DNA from: Deltaproteobacteria bacterium
Lineage (GTDB): Bacteria; Desulfobacterota; Desulfuromonadia; Geobacterales; Pseudopelobacteraceae
Length of the DNA: 64,000 nucleotides
Reading direction: 5' to 3'
NCBI GenBank assembly: GCA_016182975.1
Contig: JACPFJ010000026.1
Span: 91,132-155,131, forward strand
Below, piece after piece: positions 9,593 through 19,465 of the stretch. The notes below the pieces were generated by a model. It searched no databases. It was not told the origin of the DNA and was given only the letters and a program-made list of their open reading frames with translations. How positions within the stretch are numbered: the stretch's first letter is position 1; each line of letters starts with the position of its first letter. The position numbers and the translations under genes are program-made.

Positions 9593-11587
9593 CTACGCGT
9601 CCTCGGAGAGAATGTTTCTCCTCTTTATCCCCAACTTTTTCATCCTCGAGTTAAGGGTCGTCGGCTTCAGGCCCAATACCTCGGCAGCCCCGTTCCTCCC
9701 CCGTATGCGCCATCCGGTTCTTTCCAGAACCGAGGCGATGTGCATCCGTTCCATGCCTTCAATCGTCATTGGCTGAACGGCAATTGTGGCGGGTCCGTCC
9801 GGCACCCCCACGACCAGTGTCGAACCGCTGCTGAGAATCATGGCCCTCTCGACCATGTTTCGCAGCTCCCTGATGTTACCCGGCCAAGGGTAGCGCTCCA
9901 GGGCGTCCATGCACTTTTTCGGGATGCGCTCTATCGTCTTTCCGAAGGACTTGGCAAATTCCTTGACCATGGCCCAGACGAGGAGCGGAATGTCCTCCCG
10001 GCGCTCCCGCAGCGGCGGAAGCGCAATGGGAAACACGTTCAGGCGGTAGTAGAGGTCTTCCCTGAATTTGCCGTCCTTTACCGCCCGGGCCAGATCGCGG
10101 TTGGTCGCGGCAATGATGCGAACATCCACATCAATGGGCCTGGTGCTGCCAAGCCGCTCGAATTGGCCCTCCTGAAGCACGCGGAGGAGTTTTGCCTGGA
10201 GGTCGAGGGGGAGTTCACCTATCTCATCGAGAAAGATCGTCGAGCCGTTGGCGGCTTCAAATCGACCGATCTGCCTGGTCATGGCGCCGGTGTAGGCACC
10301 CTTTTCGTGGCCGAAAAGCTCGGTTTCGATCAGTGTCGACGGCAAGGCCGCACAATTCACCTTGATCATGGCGCGATCCTTTCGCGCGCTCAGGCTGTGA
10401 ATGGCGCGGGCCAGCAACTCCTTACCGGTGCCGGTCTCCCCGAGCAGAAGCACGGTCGAGTCTTTAGTGGCCACCTGCTCCACCTGCGACAGGACCCTCC
10501 GGATGGCATCCGATTGGCCGATGATCTCCTCGTGCTTGTATTCGATATCGATCTGGTCGCGGAGGTAAAAGTTCTCAGCCTCCAGGTGGTCTTTCAGGCG
10601 CTTGATTTCGGCAAGGGCCTTTTGAATCTTCTGATCGGCCCGCTTCCGTTCCAGGGCATTTGCAAAAATTTCCCACAGGAGGCGGAGTCTTTGGATTAGT
10701 TCGTCGGGCCATTCCCTTTTGACCTGGTAAGAAACAAAGGTAATGACACCCACAACGGTGCCGCCTACACTCGCCGGGATAAACAGGATGGATTTGATGC
10801 CACCTTGCGCCTTACAATATTTCTTTTCCTGCCAAAAGCTGTCAGGCAACTCGTCGATGTCGGAAATCCTGAAGATCTCCCCCTTGCGAAGCAGGCTGTT
10901 CCAAACGGGTATCAGGTCCTCGATGACGGGAGGCGGCTGTTTGATCCCCGGCAAGGCGAAGGAATGGGCGAGCTGCAACCGTCCATTATCGGGTAGTACG
11001 TGCCAGATGCTGCAGCGGTCGAATCCCAGGAACTCGACGACCTTTTGCAGACCCTGCTCGATCTTGCTGTCCACCTCGGCTACGGGCACATTGATGAAGG
11101 CGGTCGAGAGATCGGAGAGAAGGGCCTCTACCATCAGGCGTTCCGTTTGTACGTCCTCTTTGATTTTCTGCTCGGTTACATCCCGGACGATCAGACCGCA
11201 ACCCAGCACCGATCCGTCATCCGACTTGAGGGGATAACTGCAAATCAACCAGAATCTGTATTGAGACGACTGGTCCGGAAGCGGCTTGTGCACAACAACC
11301 TCATGTTCCACAAAAGTGCGTTCCTCCGTGACCGTACTGGAAAGCAGCGGTTCGACGGTCAGCGCAACCTGCTGATCAAGCTCCCTGACGGTTTTACCGA
11401 TATGCTGCCCGACCGGCATGCCGTCGATCGTCGCCATTCGATCGTTCACATGGATATAACGCAGGTCCAGATCGAGTATCGCGAGCCCAAACTGGACCTG
11501 CTCGAGCAACTGATCAAGCCTGTTGAATCTCCTGAGTAAAAAACCTGGATCGTTTAGTGGCTGTCTGCTTTCCATTTCCATATCCAA
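9593..11587 (-). CDS. sigma54-dependent activator, PAS + GAF + AAA+ + Fis HTH (EBP1)
   Basis: [61 protein letters not shown]-terminal AAEVLGLKPTTLNSRMKKLGIKRR. Confidence 0.93.
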   Translation of the reverse strand: MDMEMESRQPLNDPGFLLRRFNRLDQLLEQVQFGLAILDLDLRYIHVNDRMATIDGMPVGQHIGKTVRELDQQVALTVEPLLSSTVTEERTFVEHEVVVHKPLPDQSSQYRFWLICSYPLKSDDGSVLGCGLIVRDVTEQKIKEDVQTERLMVEALLSDLSTAFINVPVAEVDSKIEQGLQKVVEFLGFDRCSIWHVLPDNGRLQLAHSFALPGIKQPPPVIEDLIPVWNSLLRKGEIFRISDIDELPDSFWQEKKYCKAQGGIKSILFIPASVGGTVVGVITFVSYQVKREWPDELIQRLRLLWEIFANALERKRADQKIQKALAEIKRLKDHLEAENFYLRDQIDIEYKHEEIIGQSDAIRRVLSQVEQVATKDSTVLLLGETGTGKELLARAIHSLSARKDRAMIKVNCAALPSTLIETELFGHEKGAYTGAMTRQIGRFEAANGSTIFLDEIGELPLDLQAKLLRVLQEGQFERLGSTRPIDVDVRIIAATNRDLARAVKDGKFREDLYYRLNVFPIALPPLRERREDIPLLVWAMVKEFAKSFGKTIERIPKKCMDALERYPWPGNIRELRNMVERAMILSSGSTLVVGVPDGPATIAVQPMTIEGMERMHIASVLERTGWRIRGRNGAAEVLGLKPTTLNSRMKKLGIKRRNILSEDA

Positions 11588-11596
11588 TGATAAAAA

Positions 11597-11732
11597 AGGG
11601 TCAAGTCTCCAATTTCACAAATTGCATCCGAAAAGGCAAAATATGAACAATGGAGACTTGACCCTGTTACGGAACATTGAAAAAAGGTTATGAGTTTTGG
11701 GTTTTGAGATTAATGCTTTTAACCCAAAACTC
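11597..11732. repeat. two adjacent inverted repeats
   Basis: AGGGTCAAGTCTCCA (11597-11611) / TGGAGACTTGACCCT (11651-11665); GAGTTTTGGGTT (11692) / AACCCAAAACTC (11721). Confidence 0.8.
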
Positions 11733-11783
11733 AAAACTAACAACTCAAAACATAAAAAGGGTCAACATGCCATATATCCCTCG

Positions 11784-12983
11784 TCACTCCACACGTTCAA
11801 CGATCGTGGCAATACCCTGTCCCACACCGATGCACAGAGACACGATGCCATAACGCGCACCGCGCCGCTTCATCTCATGCACCAGAGTCGCCGTAATACG
11901 CGCACCGGTCGAGCCGAGCGGATGGCCAATGGCGATCGAGCCGCCGTTGACGTTCACCTTCGCCGGGTTGATCCCCAGTTCGCGGATGCAGGGAATGGAT
12001 TGCGCGGCGAACGCCTCGTTCAGCTCGAAGAGATCGATGTCGTTGATATTCAGCCCGGCCCGGGCCAGCACCTTCTGGACCGCGGGAATGGGACCAAGTC
12101 CCATGTAGGATGGATCGCAGCCGGCGACCGCGCTGGCTACAACGCGTACGAGCGGCTTGTACCCCAGACGCTTGGCGGTCCCCGCCTCCATCAGCAGCAG
12201 CGCGGCCGCGCCGTCGTTGATGCCACTGGAGTTGCCTGCGGTTACGGTGCCGTCCTTTTTGAAGGCGGGCGGCAGCTTGGCCAGTTGCTCCATGGTGATA
12301 TCGCCACGGGGAAATTCGTCCCGGTCAACAATGATCGGGTCGCCCTTTTTCTGGGGCAGCACTACCGGCACGATCTCGTCCTTGAATTTGCCGGCGGCAT
12401 CCGCCGCGGCCCACTTGTGCTGCGTCGCCAGGGCGAATTCGTCCTGCTCCAGGCGGGTGAGGCCATACCTTACCGCGACGTTCTCGGCGGTATCTCCCAT
12501 GCCTTCCTTGGCGTACGCTTCCGTCATCCGCGGGTTGGTGAAACGCCAGCCAATTACCGTGTCGAACACCTTTATGTCACGGGAGAAAGCCGACTCGGCC
12601 TTTGCCATGACAAAGGGGGCGCGGGTCATGGACTCGGTGCCGCCGGCAATGATCACGTCCCCCTCGCCTACCTTGATGGCCTGGGCCGCGCTGTTGACGG
12701 CGTTGAGACCAGAGGCGCAGAGGCGGTTGATGGTCTGACCGGCAACCGAGTACGGCAGGCCCGCCAGCAAGGCCGCCATGCGGCCGACGTTGCGGTTGTC
12801 TTCGCCCGCCCCGTTCGTGCAACCCAGTATCACATCCTCGATCAGGTTCGGATCGAGATTGTTGCGCTTGACCAGCTCGGAAATGCAATGGGCCGCCAGG
12901 TCGTCAGATCGGACATTTTTTAACGCGCCGCCGAATTTTCCGACCGGCGTTCGGACTGCATCGATGATTACTGCTTCACGCAT
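11784..12983 (-). CDS. acetyl-CoA acetyltransferase (thiolase)
   Basis: MREAVIIDAVRTPVGKFGG; INRLCASGLNAVNSAAQAI; NVNGGSIAIGHPLGSTGARI; CIGVGQGIATIVE. Confidence 0.93.
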   Translation of the reverse strand: MREAVIIDAVRTPVGKFGGALKNVRSDDLAAHCISELVKRNNLDPNLIEDVILGCTNGAGEDNRNVGRMAALLAGLPYSVAGQTINRLCASGLNAVNSAAQAIKVGEGDVIIAGGTESMTRAPFVMAKAESAFSRDIKVFDTVIGWRFTNPRMTEAYAKEGMGDTAENVAVRYGLTRLEQDEFALATQHKWAAADAAGKFKDEIVPVVLPQKKGDPIIVDRDEFPRGDITMEQLAKLPPAFKKDGTVTAGNSSGINDGAAALLLMEAGTAKRLGYKPLVRVVASAVAGCDPSYMGLGPIPAVQKVLARAGLNINDIDLFELNEAFAAQSIPCIRELGINPAKVNVNGGSIAIGHPLGSTGARITATLVHEMKRRGARYGIVSLCIGVGQGIATIVERVE

Positions 12984-13019
12984 TTGATCCTCCATGGCTG
13001 TGCAAATATTGGTTAACTG

Positions 13020-13763
13020 TTAAATGTATTGGCCGCCGTCTACCTTGATGCACTCGCCGGTAATGTGGCGCGCCTTTTCGGAGCAGAGGAACGTGACCAG
13101 CCAGGCCACCTCTTCCGGCTGCCCCATGCGGCCTAGTACGATATCGGCCAGCGATTTCTGTTTCACGTCTTCCGGCAGGGCCTTCATCATCTCGGTCTCG
13201 ATCAGGCCGGGTGCGACGGCGTTGCAGTTTACGTTGGACTTCGCCAGTTCGCGCGCGATCGTTTTGGTCAGGCCGATGATGCCGGCTTTGGCTGCGGCGT
13301 AGTTGGCCTGGCCGAACTTGCCGCGCAGACCGTTGATGGAGGTGATGTTGACGATCTTGCCGCTCCCCTGCTCCTTGAGCAGCGGCGCAACCGCACGAAT
13401 GTAGTTGAAGTAACCCTTCAGGTTGATGGCAAGCGCCTCGTCCCACTGCTCCTCGGTCATCTTCCAGATCACCGCATCGCGGTTCACGCCGGCATTGTTC
13501 ACCAGGATGTCGACGCTGCCGAATTCCGCGACCACCTTGTCCACCATCGCCTGGGCATCCTTGAAACTCGCCACGTCAGCCTGAACAGCTATGGCGCGCT
13601 GCCCCATCTTGTGGATTTCGGCGCAGATGGCATTGGCTTCTTCGCTGTGCTTGCGATAGTTGATCGCCACGTTCGCACCGTTCTTCGCCAGATCGAGTGC
13701 AATTGCGCTCCCGATTCCCAGGCTCGCACCGGTTACAATTGCATTTTTCCCCTTGAGCTCCAT
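13020..13763 (-). CDS. SDR 3-oxoacyl-ACP/acetoacetyl-CoA reductase (FabG/PhbB-like)
   Basis: IVTGASLGIGSAIALDLAKNGANVAINYR; NNAG; YAAAKAGIIGLTK; HITGECIKVDGGQYI. Confidence 0.92.
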   Translation of the reverse strand: MELKGKNAIVTGASLGIGSAIALDLAKNGANVAINYRKHSEEANAICAEIHKMGQRAIAVQADVASFKDAQAMVDKVVAEFGSVDILVNNAGVNRDAVIWKMTEEQWDEALAINLKGYFNYIRAVAPLLKEQGSGKIVNITSINGLRGKFGQANYAAAKAGIIGLTKTIARELAKSNVNCNAVAPGLIETEMMKALPEDVKQKSLADIVLGRMGQPEEVAWLVTFLCSEKARHITGECIKVDGGQYI

Positions 13764-13876
13764 TTGTCCCCTCCTTTTTATCCGTCCCTTGGTTTGGTTG
13801 ATACTGCCGCAAACGATCTTTTCGACCAACTGGGTACTTGTCCACAGTCAAGGCGACTGAACAGATACCGTACCGG

Positions 13877-13912
13877 GTAAATTAGTACCATTATACCAAT
13901 TTAGCTGTCAAG
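13877..13912 (-). promoter_or_regulatory. candidate promoter/operator, conserved 36-bp block (site B)
   Basis: gTAAATTAGTACCATTATACCAATTTAGCTGTCAAG; minus strand TTGACA -35 with TTGGTA-N6-TACTAA. Confidence 0.7.
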
Positions 13913-13925
13913 AGGAAAATTACGG

Positions 13926-15680
13926 TCAAAAAAAGTATTTTCCCGACTCTTTTGCCGCCTCGGCGAGCAGCCTTTTGGCCTCCAGCAGTCCATCCACCGG
14001 ACAGGCCGAGAGCCCGGCTACAACCCGCTGCTGGGCGATCAACTTCTCCCCGCTCAGGGCGTAGGCGCTGCAGCGGGATGCGGCCAGGTAACACTGGGAG
14101 GCCCTTTCGAATGCCGCGACCTTGACAACCGCCTTCAGGAGTTCCTTCCTGTTGTCGCTGGCCGCGGCCAGCGCCTTGTCGCCCCGTATGACCACGCTCT
14201 CCAGGGCGAAGATGCTGATGATCATGTTTGCTATGGCCAAGAGGACCTCCTGAGATTCCCTGGCCTGTTCGGCAGACCCCAGAACCAGCAGGAAGAGCCT
14301 TTTCAGGTTGGCAACCACGGAGTATTCCAGGGCGAAGGCGCCCGTGCCGCTGTTCCCTCCCCCCTCGCCATTGGCCTGTGCCTCTTTGACCCTGTCCCAC
14401 AGGTCGAATGTCCCGCTTTCGGCCTTTTTAAACAGAATGGTCGAGATGAGTATCCGATTGATCTCGTTGGTCCCCTCGAAGATCCGCTGGATACGTTCGT
14501 CGCGGTAATAGCGCTCGGCGGCGTAGTCACTGATATAGCCATAACCGCCATGGACCTGGACGACCTCGTCGACCACGAAGGCTAACGCATCCGTGCAAAA
14601 CACCTTGGCAATGGCGCACTCGAGGGCGTATTCCTCGATTGCCTTCTGGTAACGTTCGTAATAATCCGTTGCGGAGCGATCCAGGGTCGCGATGCGGTCG
14701 TCCAGCAGTCCGGCGACCCTGTACACGACCGAATCGGAGGAGAATATGCCCGTTGCCATGTCCGCCAGTTTCTCCTGGATGGCGCCGAAATCACCGATTA
14801 TTCGACCGAACTGTTTTCTCTCCGTTGCATAGCCGGCGGCCTCGGCAAAGGCCCCCTTGGCCATCCCGCCCGCGGTTGCCGCCACCTTCAGACGCCCGAT
14901 ATTGAGGACATTGAAGGCGATCTTGTGCCCCTTGCCCGGCTCGCCGAGCAGGTTCTCCACCGGAACCCGGGCATTGTCCAGAATAATCTGGGCGGTGGAG
15001 GAGCCCTTCAGCCCCATCTTCTTTTCCTCGGCGCCAACGGAAAACCCTTCAAAACCCCTTTCCACGAGAAAGGCCGAGAAGTGCTTGCCGTCGATCTTGG
15101 CAAAAACGGTGAAGAGGTCGGCAAAGCCGGCATTGGTGATGAACTGCTTGACCCCGTTAAGCAGATAGTAGCGCCCGTCCGCCGTCAAGGTCGCCGTTGT
15201 CCGGGCGTTCAACGGATCGCTGCCGCAGTCCGGCTCGGTCAGGGCATACGCCCCGACCCACTCGCCGGTGGTGAGTTTATCCAGATAGCGCTCCTTTTGC
15301 CCGCCGGTTCCGTAGTAGACGAGGGGGAGCAGGCCTATGCCGGTCTGGCCGCCGTAGGTAATGGAAAAGGAGCCGGTTGGAGCCATTTTTTCGGCCAGCA
15401 GCATGCTGGTGACCTTGTCCAGTTCCAGTCCGCCGTAATCCTCGGGAACGTCAACCAGAAAGAGCCCCAACTCTGCGCAGCGCCGCAGTTTCTCGACTAC
15501 CAGTGCGAAGTCCTGACTCTCGATGCGGTCAAGGTCCGGAAGGATCTCCTTCTTCACCAACTCTTCGGTAGTCTCGGCAAACTGCCGTTGTTCAGCGGAG
15601 AAGTCTTCCGGGGAGAACACAACCCTCCCGGCCGCATCGGTCAACAAAAAATCTCCACCTCTTGCCAGGTGATCCGCCAT
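13926..15680 (-). CDS. acyl-CoA dehydrogenase with C-terminal extension
   Basis: YALTEPDCGSDPLNARTTATL; KQFGRIIGDFGAIQEKLADMA; VQVHGGYGYISDYAAERYYRDERIQRIFEGTNEINR. Confidence 0.92.
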   Translation of the reverse strand: MADHLARGGDFLLTDAAGRVVFSPEDFSAEQRQFAETTEELVKKEILPDLDRIESQDFALVVEKLRRCAELGLFLVDVPEDYGGLELDKVTSMLLAEKMAPTGSFSITYGGQTGIGLLPLVYYGTGGQKERYLDKLTTGEWVGAYALTEPDCGSDPLNARTTATLTADGRYYLLNGVKQFITNAGFADLFTVFAKIDGKHFSAFLVERGFEGFSVGAEEKKMGLKGSSTAQIILDNARVPVENLLGEPGKGHKIAFNVLNIGRLKVAATAGGMAKGAFAEAAGYATERKQFGRIIGDFGAIQEKLADMATGIFSSDSVVYRVAGLLDDRIATLDRSATDYYERYQKAIEEYALECAIAKVFCTDALAFVVDEVVQVHGGYGYISDYAAERYYRDERIQRIFEGTNEINRILISTILFKKAESGTFDLWDRVKEAQANGEGGGNSGTGAFALEYSVVANLKRLFLLVLGSAEQARESQEVLLAIANMIISIFALESVVIRGDKALAAASDNRKELLKAVVKVAAFERASQCYLAASRCSAYALSGEKLIAQQRVVAGLSACPVDGLLEAKRLLAEAAKESGKYFF

Positions 15681-15691
15681 GATGAAGCCTC

Positions 15692-16558
15692 CTATTTCTC
15701 GGAGTAGTCGTAGAAGCCCTTGCCGCTCTTGCGGCCGAGGTAGCCCGCCTTGATCATCTTGCGCAGCAGGCCGGGAGGCGCAAAACGGGCCTCCTTCATG
15801 TACTCGTAGAAGATGTTGCCGACATGGTAGCCGATGTCCACCCCGGCAAAATCCTGGAACTCCAACGGACCCATCGGCATGTTGCAGCCAAGCTTCATGG
15901 CGGTGTCGATGTCCTCGGCAGAGGCCACACCCTCCTCAAGCAGACGGACCGCGTCGAGGATGTAGGGGACGAACAGACGGTTTACCACGAAACCGGGGGT
16001 GTCCTTGCAGGTGATGGGGGTCTTGCCGAAACGCCTGGACATCGCCAGGGCCAGCTCGGTGACGGCCGCCTCGGTCTGAAGCGCGGGGATGATCTCCACA
16101 AGCTTCATCATCGGCACCGGATTGAAAAAGTGCATGCCGACAAACCTGGCGGGACGCTTGACCAGCGCGGCCATTTCGGTGATGGCGATGGAGGAGGTGT
16201 TGGTGGCGTAGATCGTGTCGTCGCCGCAAACGGCGTCCAGCTTGGCGAACAGCTCCTTCTTGACGCCCAGGTCCTCGAAGACCGCCTCGATGATGAAGGG
16301 TACACCGGCCAGGCTGGCCACATCGGTGGAAAATGTGATCCGCCCCTGGATCTCCCGCATCTGTACCTCGGTGTAGATCTCCTTCTTGACCATCCGTTGC
16401 AGGCTCGTGGCAATGGTCTTCTCGGCCCGCGCCCAGACCGCCTCGCTCACGTCCACCACCCTGACCTGAAAGCCCGCCTGGGCCGCGACCTGCGCGATAC
16501 CGGCCCCCATGCTGCCGGCGCCGGCAACCCCTACCGTCTTGATGTCGTCGATTGTCAT
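15692..16558 (-). CDS. 3-hydroxybutyryl-CoA dehydrogenase
   Basis: VGVAGAGSMGAGIAQVAAQAGFQVRVVD; FFNPVPMMKLVEI; DTPGFVVNRLFVPY. Confidence 0.93.
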   Translation of the reverse strand: MTIDDIKTVGVAGAGSMGAGIAQVAAQAGFQVRVVDVSEAVWARAEKTIATSLQRMVKKEIYTEVQMREIQGRITFSTDVASLAGVPFIIEAVFEDLGVKKELFAKLDAVCGDDTIYATNTSSIAITEMAALVKRPARFVGMHFFNPVPMMKLVEIIPALQTEAAVTELALAMSRRFGKTPITCKDTPGFVVNRLFVPYILDAVRLLEEGVASAEDIDTAMKLGCNMPMGPLEFQDFAGVDIGYHVGNIFYEYMKEARFAPPGLLRKMIKAGYLGRKSGKGFYDYSEK

Positions 16559-16591
16559 TGAATGCTCTCCTTTGTTGTCTGTGATATGTTT

Positions 16592-17374
16592 CTATTGACT
16601 GAGAAATGTCGGTTTTCTTTTTTCGGCAAAGGCGGTCAGCCCTTCCTTGGCGTCATGTGTCTTCAGGTTCTCCAGGCCGTATCTGCGCTCGACCTCCAGC
16701 CCCTGCTCCAGGGTGAGCTCGACCCCTTCATTGACCGCCACCTTGATGTAGCCCAGGGCCTTGCCCGCTCCGGAGGCGAGCTTGGCGGCGAATTTCATCA
16801 CCTCGTCCATGAAGCCCTCGGCCTCGATCACCCGATCGATCAGACCGATGGCCAACGCCTCCTCAGGACCCATGACCTTCCCCCACAGCAGGATGTCCTT
16901 GGCCTTGGCCAGTCCGACCAGCCTGGGCAGGCGCTGTGTCCCCCCGGCGCCGGGAACGATGCCGAGGGTCGCCTCCGGCAGGCCGATCAGCGCCTTTCCC
17001 GCGGCCATGAAGCGGTAATCGCAGGCCATGGCCAGCTCGCAGCCGCCACCCAGGGCATGGCCGTTAATGGCGGCGATCACGACCTTTTTCATATTGGAAA
17101 GGATGTCGTTGGCGCCCTGCAGCAGTTTGGAGAAGGCCTCGGACTCCCCCTGGTTCATGGCGGCCATCTCCTTGATGTCGGCGCCGGCGATGAAGGCCTT
17201 TTCCAGGGCGCTGGTGATGACGACCACGGTTACATCCTCCATCTTGTCCGCTTCGCTGAAGGCGTTATAGAGCTCGCGGCCGAATTCGCCGTTAAGCGGA
17301 TTCGTGGGCGGCCGGCTGAGACTGACCGTCAGGACCCGCTCTTCCTTCTTCATCGTGATGTACTGGTAATCCAT
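16592..17374 (-). CDS. enoyl-CoA hydratase/isomerase
   Basis: AFIAGADIKEMAAM; AINGHALGGGCELAMACDYR; LPEATLGIVPGAGGTQRLPRLVG. Confidence 0.93.
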   Translation of the reverse strand: MDYQYITMKKEERVLTVSLSRPPTNPLNGEFGRELYNAFSEADKMEDVTVVVITSALEKAFIAGADIKEMAAMNQGESEAFSKLLQGANDILSNMKKVVIAAINGHALGGGCELAMACDYRFMAAGKALIGLPEATLGIVPGAGGTQRLPRLVGLAKAKDILLWGKVMGPEEALAIGLIDRVIEAEGFMDEVMKFAAKLASGAGKALGYIKVAVNEGVELTLEQGLEVERRYGLENLKTHDAKEGLTAFAEKRKPTFLSQ

Positions 17375-17406
17375 TGTTGACTCCATTTCCTATGTTGTTC
17401 GGTAGT

Positions 17407-18597
17407 CTACCCTACCTTTATGACGATAGATGCCGCGGTGTCGCCGGCGGCGCAACCGGAGAAGAGCAGGTAGCCTCCCCCCTTCATGGCCAGCTCCTCG
17501 ATACCCTCGATCATGAGGCGGGCGCCGGTGGGGGCCTGGGGGTGGCCGTAGATCAGGGAGGAACCATAGTTGTTCATGCTGTTCACGTCCAGTCCCATGA
17601 CCTTTGCCATGGCCAGGTCATTGGCGGCAAAGGGGTTGTGGGTCTTCACGGCGCCGAGATCGGACACCTTGATGCCGGCCTTGTCGAGGGCCATCTGGGC
17701 CGAAGGTGCAACCGCAGCGGCCATGTAGGCCTTCTTGGTCCGGGCATAGCCGAAGGAGACGACCCTCACCTCCAGCTTGGGATCGGCGCTGAGCTCTTGG
17801 GCCTTTTCACGGGTGGTCACGGAGATGCCGCTATTGCCGTCCGCCGGGAAGGTCTGGGCCCCGAAGGTGTGCACGCCGTCTGGCAGTACCGGCCTGAGGC
17901 CTGCCAGCCCCTCCTTGGTGGTGGCCGTCACCCCTTCGTCGGCCTCGACGGTGATGGTCTTCTTCTTGGAGATCTGCACCTCGGCCGCGAACATGTAACG
18001 CTTCTGGAACTCCCGGTCGTTGGCCAGCGCGTCCTGGTACTGCTCATAGCGCCTGACGGTGAGGGCATCACACTCTTCGCGGGTGATGCCGTACTCCTTG
18101 CTGACGTTCTCGGCGGTCTGGATCATGGCGCCGCCCGCCCAGGGGTCCTTGTTGACATTGTCCAGGAACCAGTCCTCGGCAACGACCTTGCCGCCCGGGC
18201 CGTTGGGATTCGGCCAGATTGCATGGGGGCCGTTGGAGCAGCGGTCGGCCAGAAGGCACCAACTGTTGTCGAACGTCCCGGTCTCGACGCCCATGCCGGC
18301 CTGGTAGAGAGAAAAGGCGGCGGTGGAGCAGGCCTGGGTGATGAGGACGCCGGGAACCCCTGCGGTGCCCATCATGCCCGCAGCCCAGGGGCCGCTGTAA
18401 AACCACTGCTGCTGATAGACGGTGCTGCCGACCAGGACGTAATCCACCATCTGCGGGTCCCACCCCTTGGACTCGAAGAAACGCTTGGACGTGGCGGCTC
18501 CCAGTACTATCGAGTGCTCGTTGGCCAGGCTTCCCTGCCAGCGGACAAAGGGGGTGCTGTAATAACCTCTGTAAGGGATGTATGCTTTTGTTAACAT
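17407..18597 (-). CDS. thiolase-like acyl-CoA acyltransferase
   Basis: ITQACSTAAFSLYQAGMGV; KTHNPFAANDLAMAKVMGLDVNSMNNYGSSLIYGHPQAPTGARL. Confidence 0.88.
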   Translation of the reverse strand: MLTKAYIPYRGYYSTPFVRWQGSLANEHSIVLGAATSKRFFESKGWDPQMVDYVLVGSTVYQQQWFYSGPWAAGMMGTAGVPGVLITQACSTAAFSLYQAGMGVETGTFDNSWCLLADRCSNGPHAIWPNPNGPGGKVVAEDWFLDNVNKDPWAGGAMIQTAENVSKEYGITREECDALTVRRYEQYQDALANDREFQKRYMFAAEVQISKKKTITVEADEGVTATTKEGLAGLRPVLPDGVHTFGAQTFPADGNSGISVTTREKAQELSADPKLEVRVVSFGYARTKKAYMAAAVAPSAQMALDKAGIKVSDLGAVKTHNPFAANDLAMAKVMGLDVNSMNNYGSSLIYGHPQAPTGARLMIEGIEELAMKGGGYLLFSGCAAGDTAASIVIKVG

Positions 18598-18660
18598 GGG
18601 TCAGTTCTCCTGTCGTTTTATTGTTGAGCTCGTGCTCTGTAAAAGTATGCGGATGCCCGC

Positions 18661-19431
18661 TCAGCGGTCCTGCCACTCGGCGGGTCGTTTGGCGATGAAA
18701 GCCGTCAACCCCTCCAGCGCATCATGGGTCTTCATCAGCTCCTGAAGGTACAGCCGCTCCACTGCGGCGAGCTTCACCCTGACACGCTGCGTCATTTCGC
18801 TCCTGGAGGCCCGCACCGCGTAACGAAGGGTGCTGGCGCTCAGCGGCGCCAGATTCTGGTCGAAATAATCGAGCGCCGCCTGGGCCGGGTCATCGGCCAC
18901 GGCATTGACCAGCCCGATCCGGCACGCCTCCTCGGCGGTGACGCTCCGGCCGGAAAAGAGCAGATCGTCCGCCCGGGCCTGGCCGATACGCTCCGGCAAC
19001 AGGCAGGAGGCCGCCGGGGCAAATACCGCCAGCTTTACCTCGGGCTGCCCGAGCATGGCGCCTGGGGCGGCGAAGAGCAGATGCCCCGCGGCGGCAACCT
19101 CAAGCCCGCCTCCCAGACACTGGCCCTGCACCGCCACCAGCACCGGAACGGGGCTTTCCACGAGCTGCAGTATCAAGGCGTGCAGTTGCTGGAGCATCTG
19201 TGCGCATGACTCGGGAAGGTGTTCATCCACGCTGGCTCCGAAGCTGAAGTGCGGACCTTCCGCTGCCAGAAGCACGCCCCTGAGCCGCGCATTGGACAGG
19301 TGCTCGTTGAGGGCCGCCTGCAAGGCCGCAATCATGGCGGCATCGATGATATTGGCCTTTGGCCGGGCAAGGGTCAGCCGCAGCAACCGGCCGTCACGCT
19401 CCAGGGATACCTTGAGAGGGTTTTCGCTCAT
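18661..19431 (-). CDS. dch: cyclohexa-1,5-diene-1-carbonyl-CoA hydratase-like crotonase (Dch/BamR-like)
   Basis: LKVSLERDGRLLRLTLARPKANIIDAAMIAAL; GQCLGGGLEVAAAGHLLFA; GQPEVKLAVFAPAASCLLPERIG; adjacent to Had-like gene. Confidence 0.75.
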   Translation of the reverse strand: MSENPLKVSLERDGRLLRLTLARPKANIIDAAMIAALQAALNEHLSNARLRGVLLAAEGPHFSFGASVDEHLPESCAQMLQQLHALILQLVESPVPVLVAVQGQCLGGGLEVAAAGHLLFAAPGAMLGQPEVKLAVFAPAASCLLPERIGQARADDLLFSGRSVTAEEACRIGLVNAVADDPAQAALDYFDQNLAPLSASTLRYAVRASRSEMTQRVRVKLAAVERLYLQELMKTHDALEGLTAFIAKRPAEWQDR

Positions 19432-19465
19432 TATGGGATCATCTCCTTTCTAGAAGTTATCTGCT

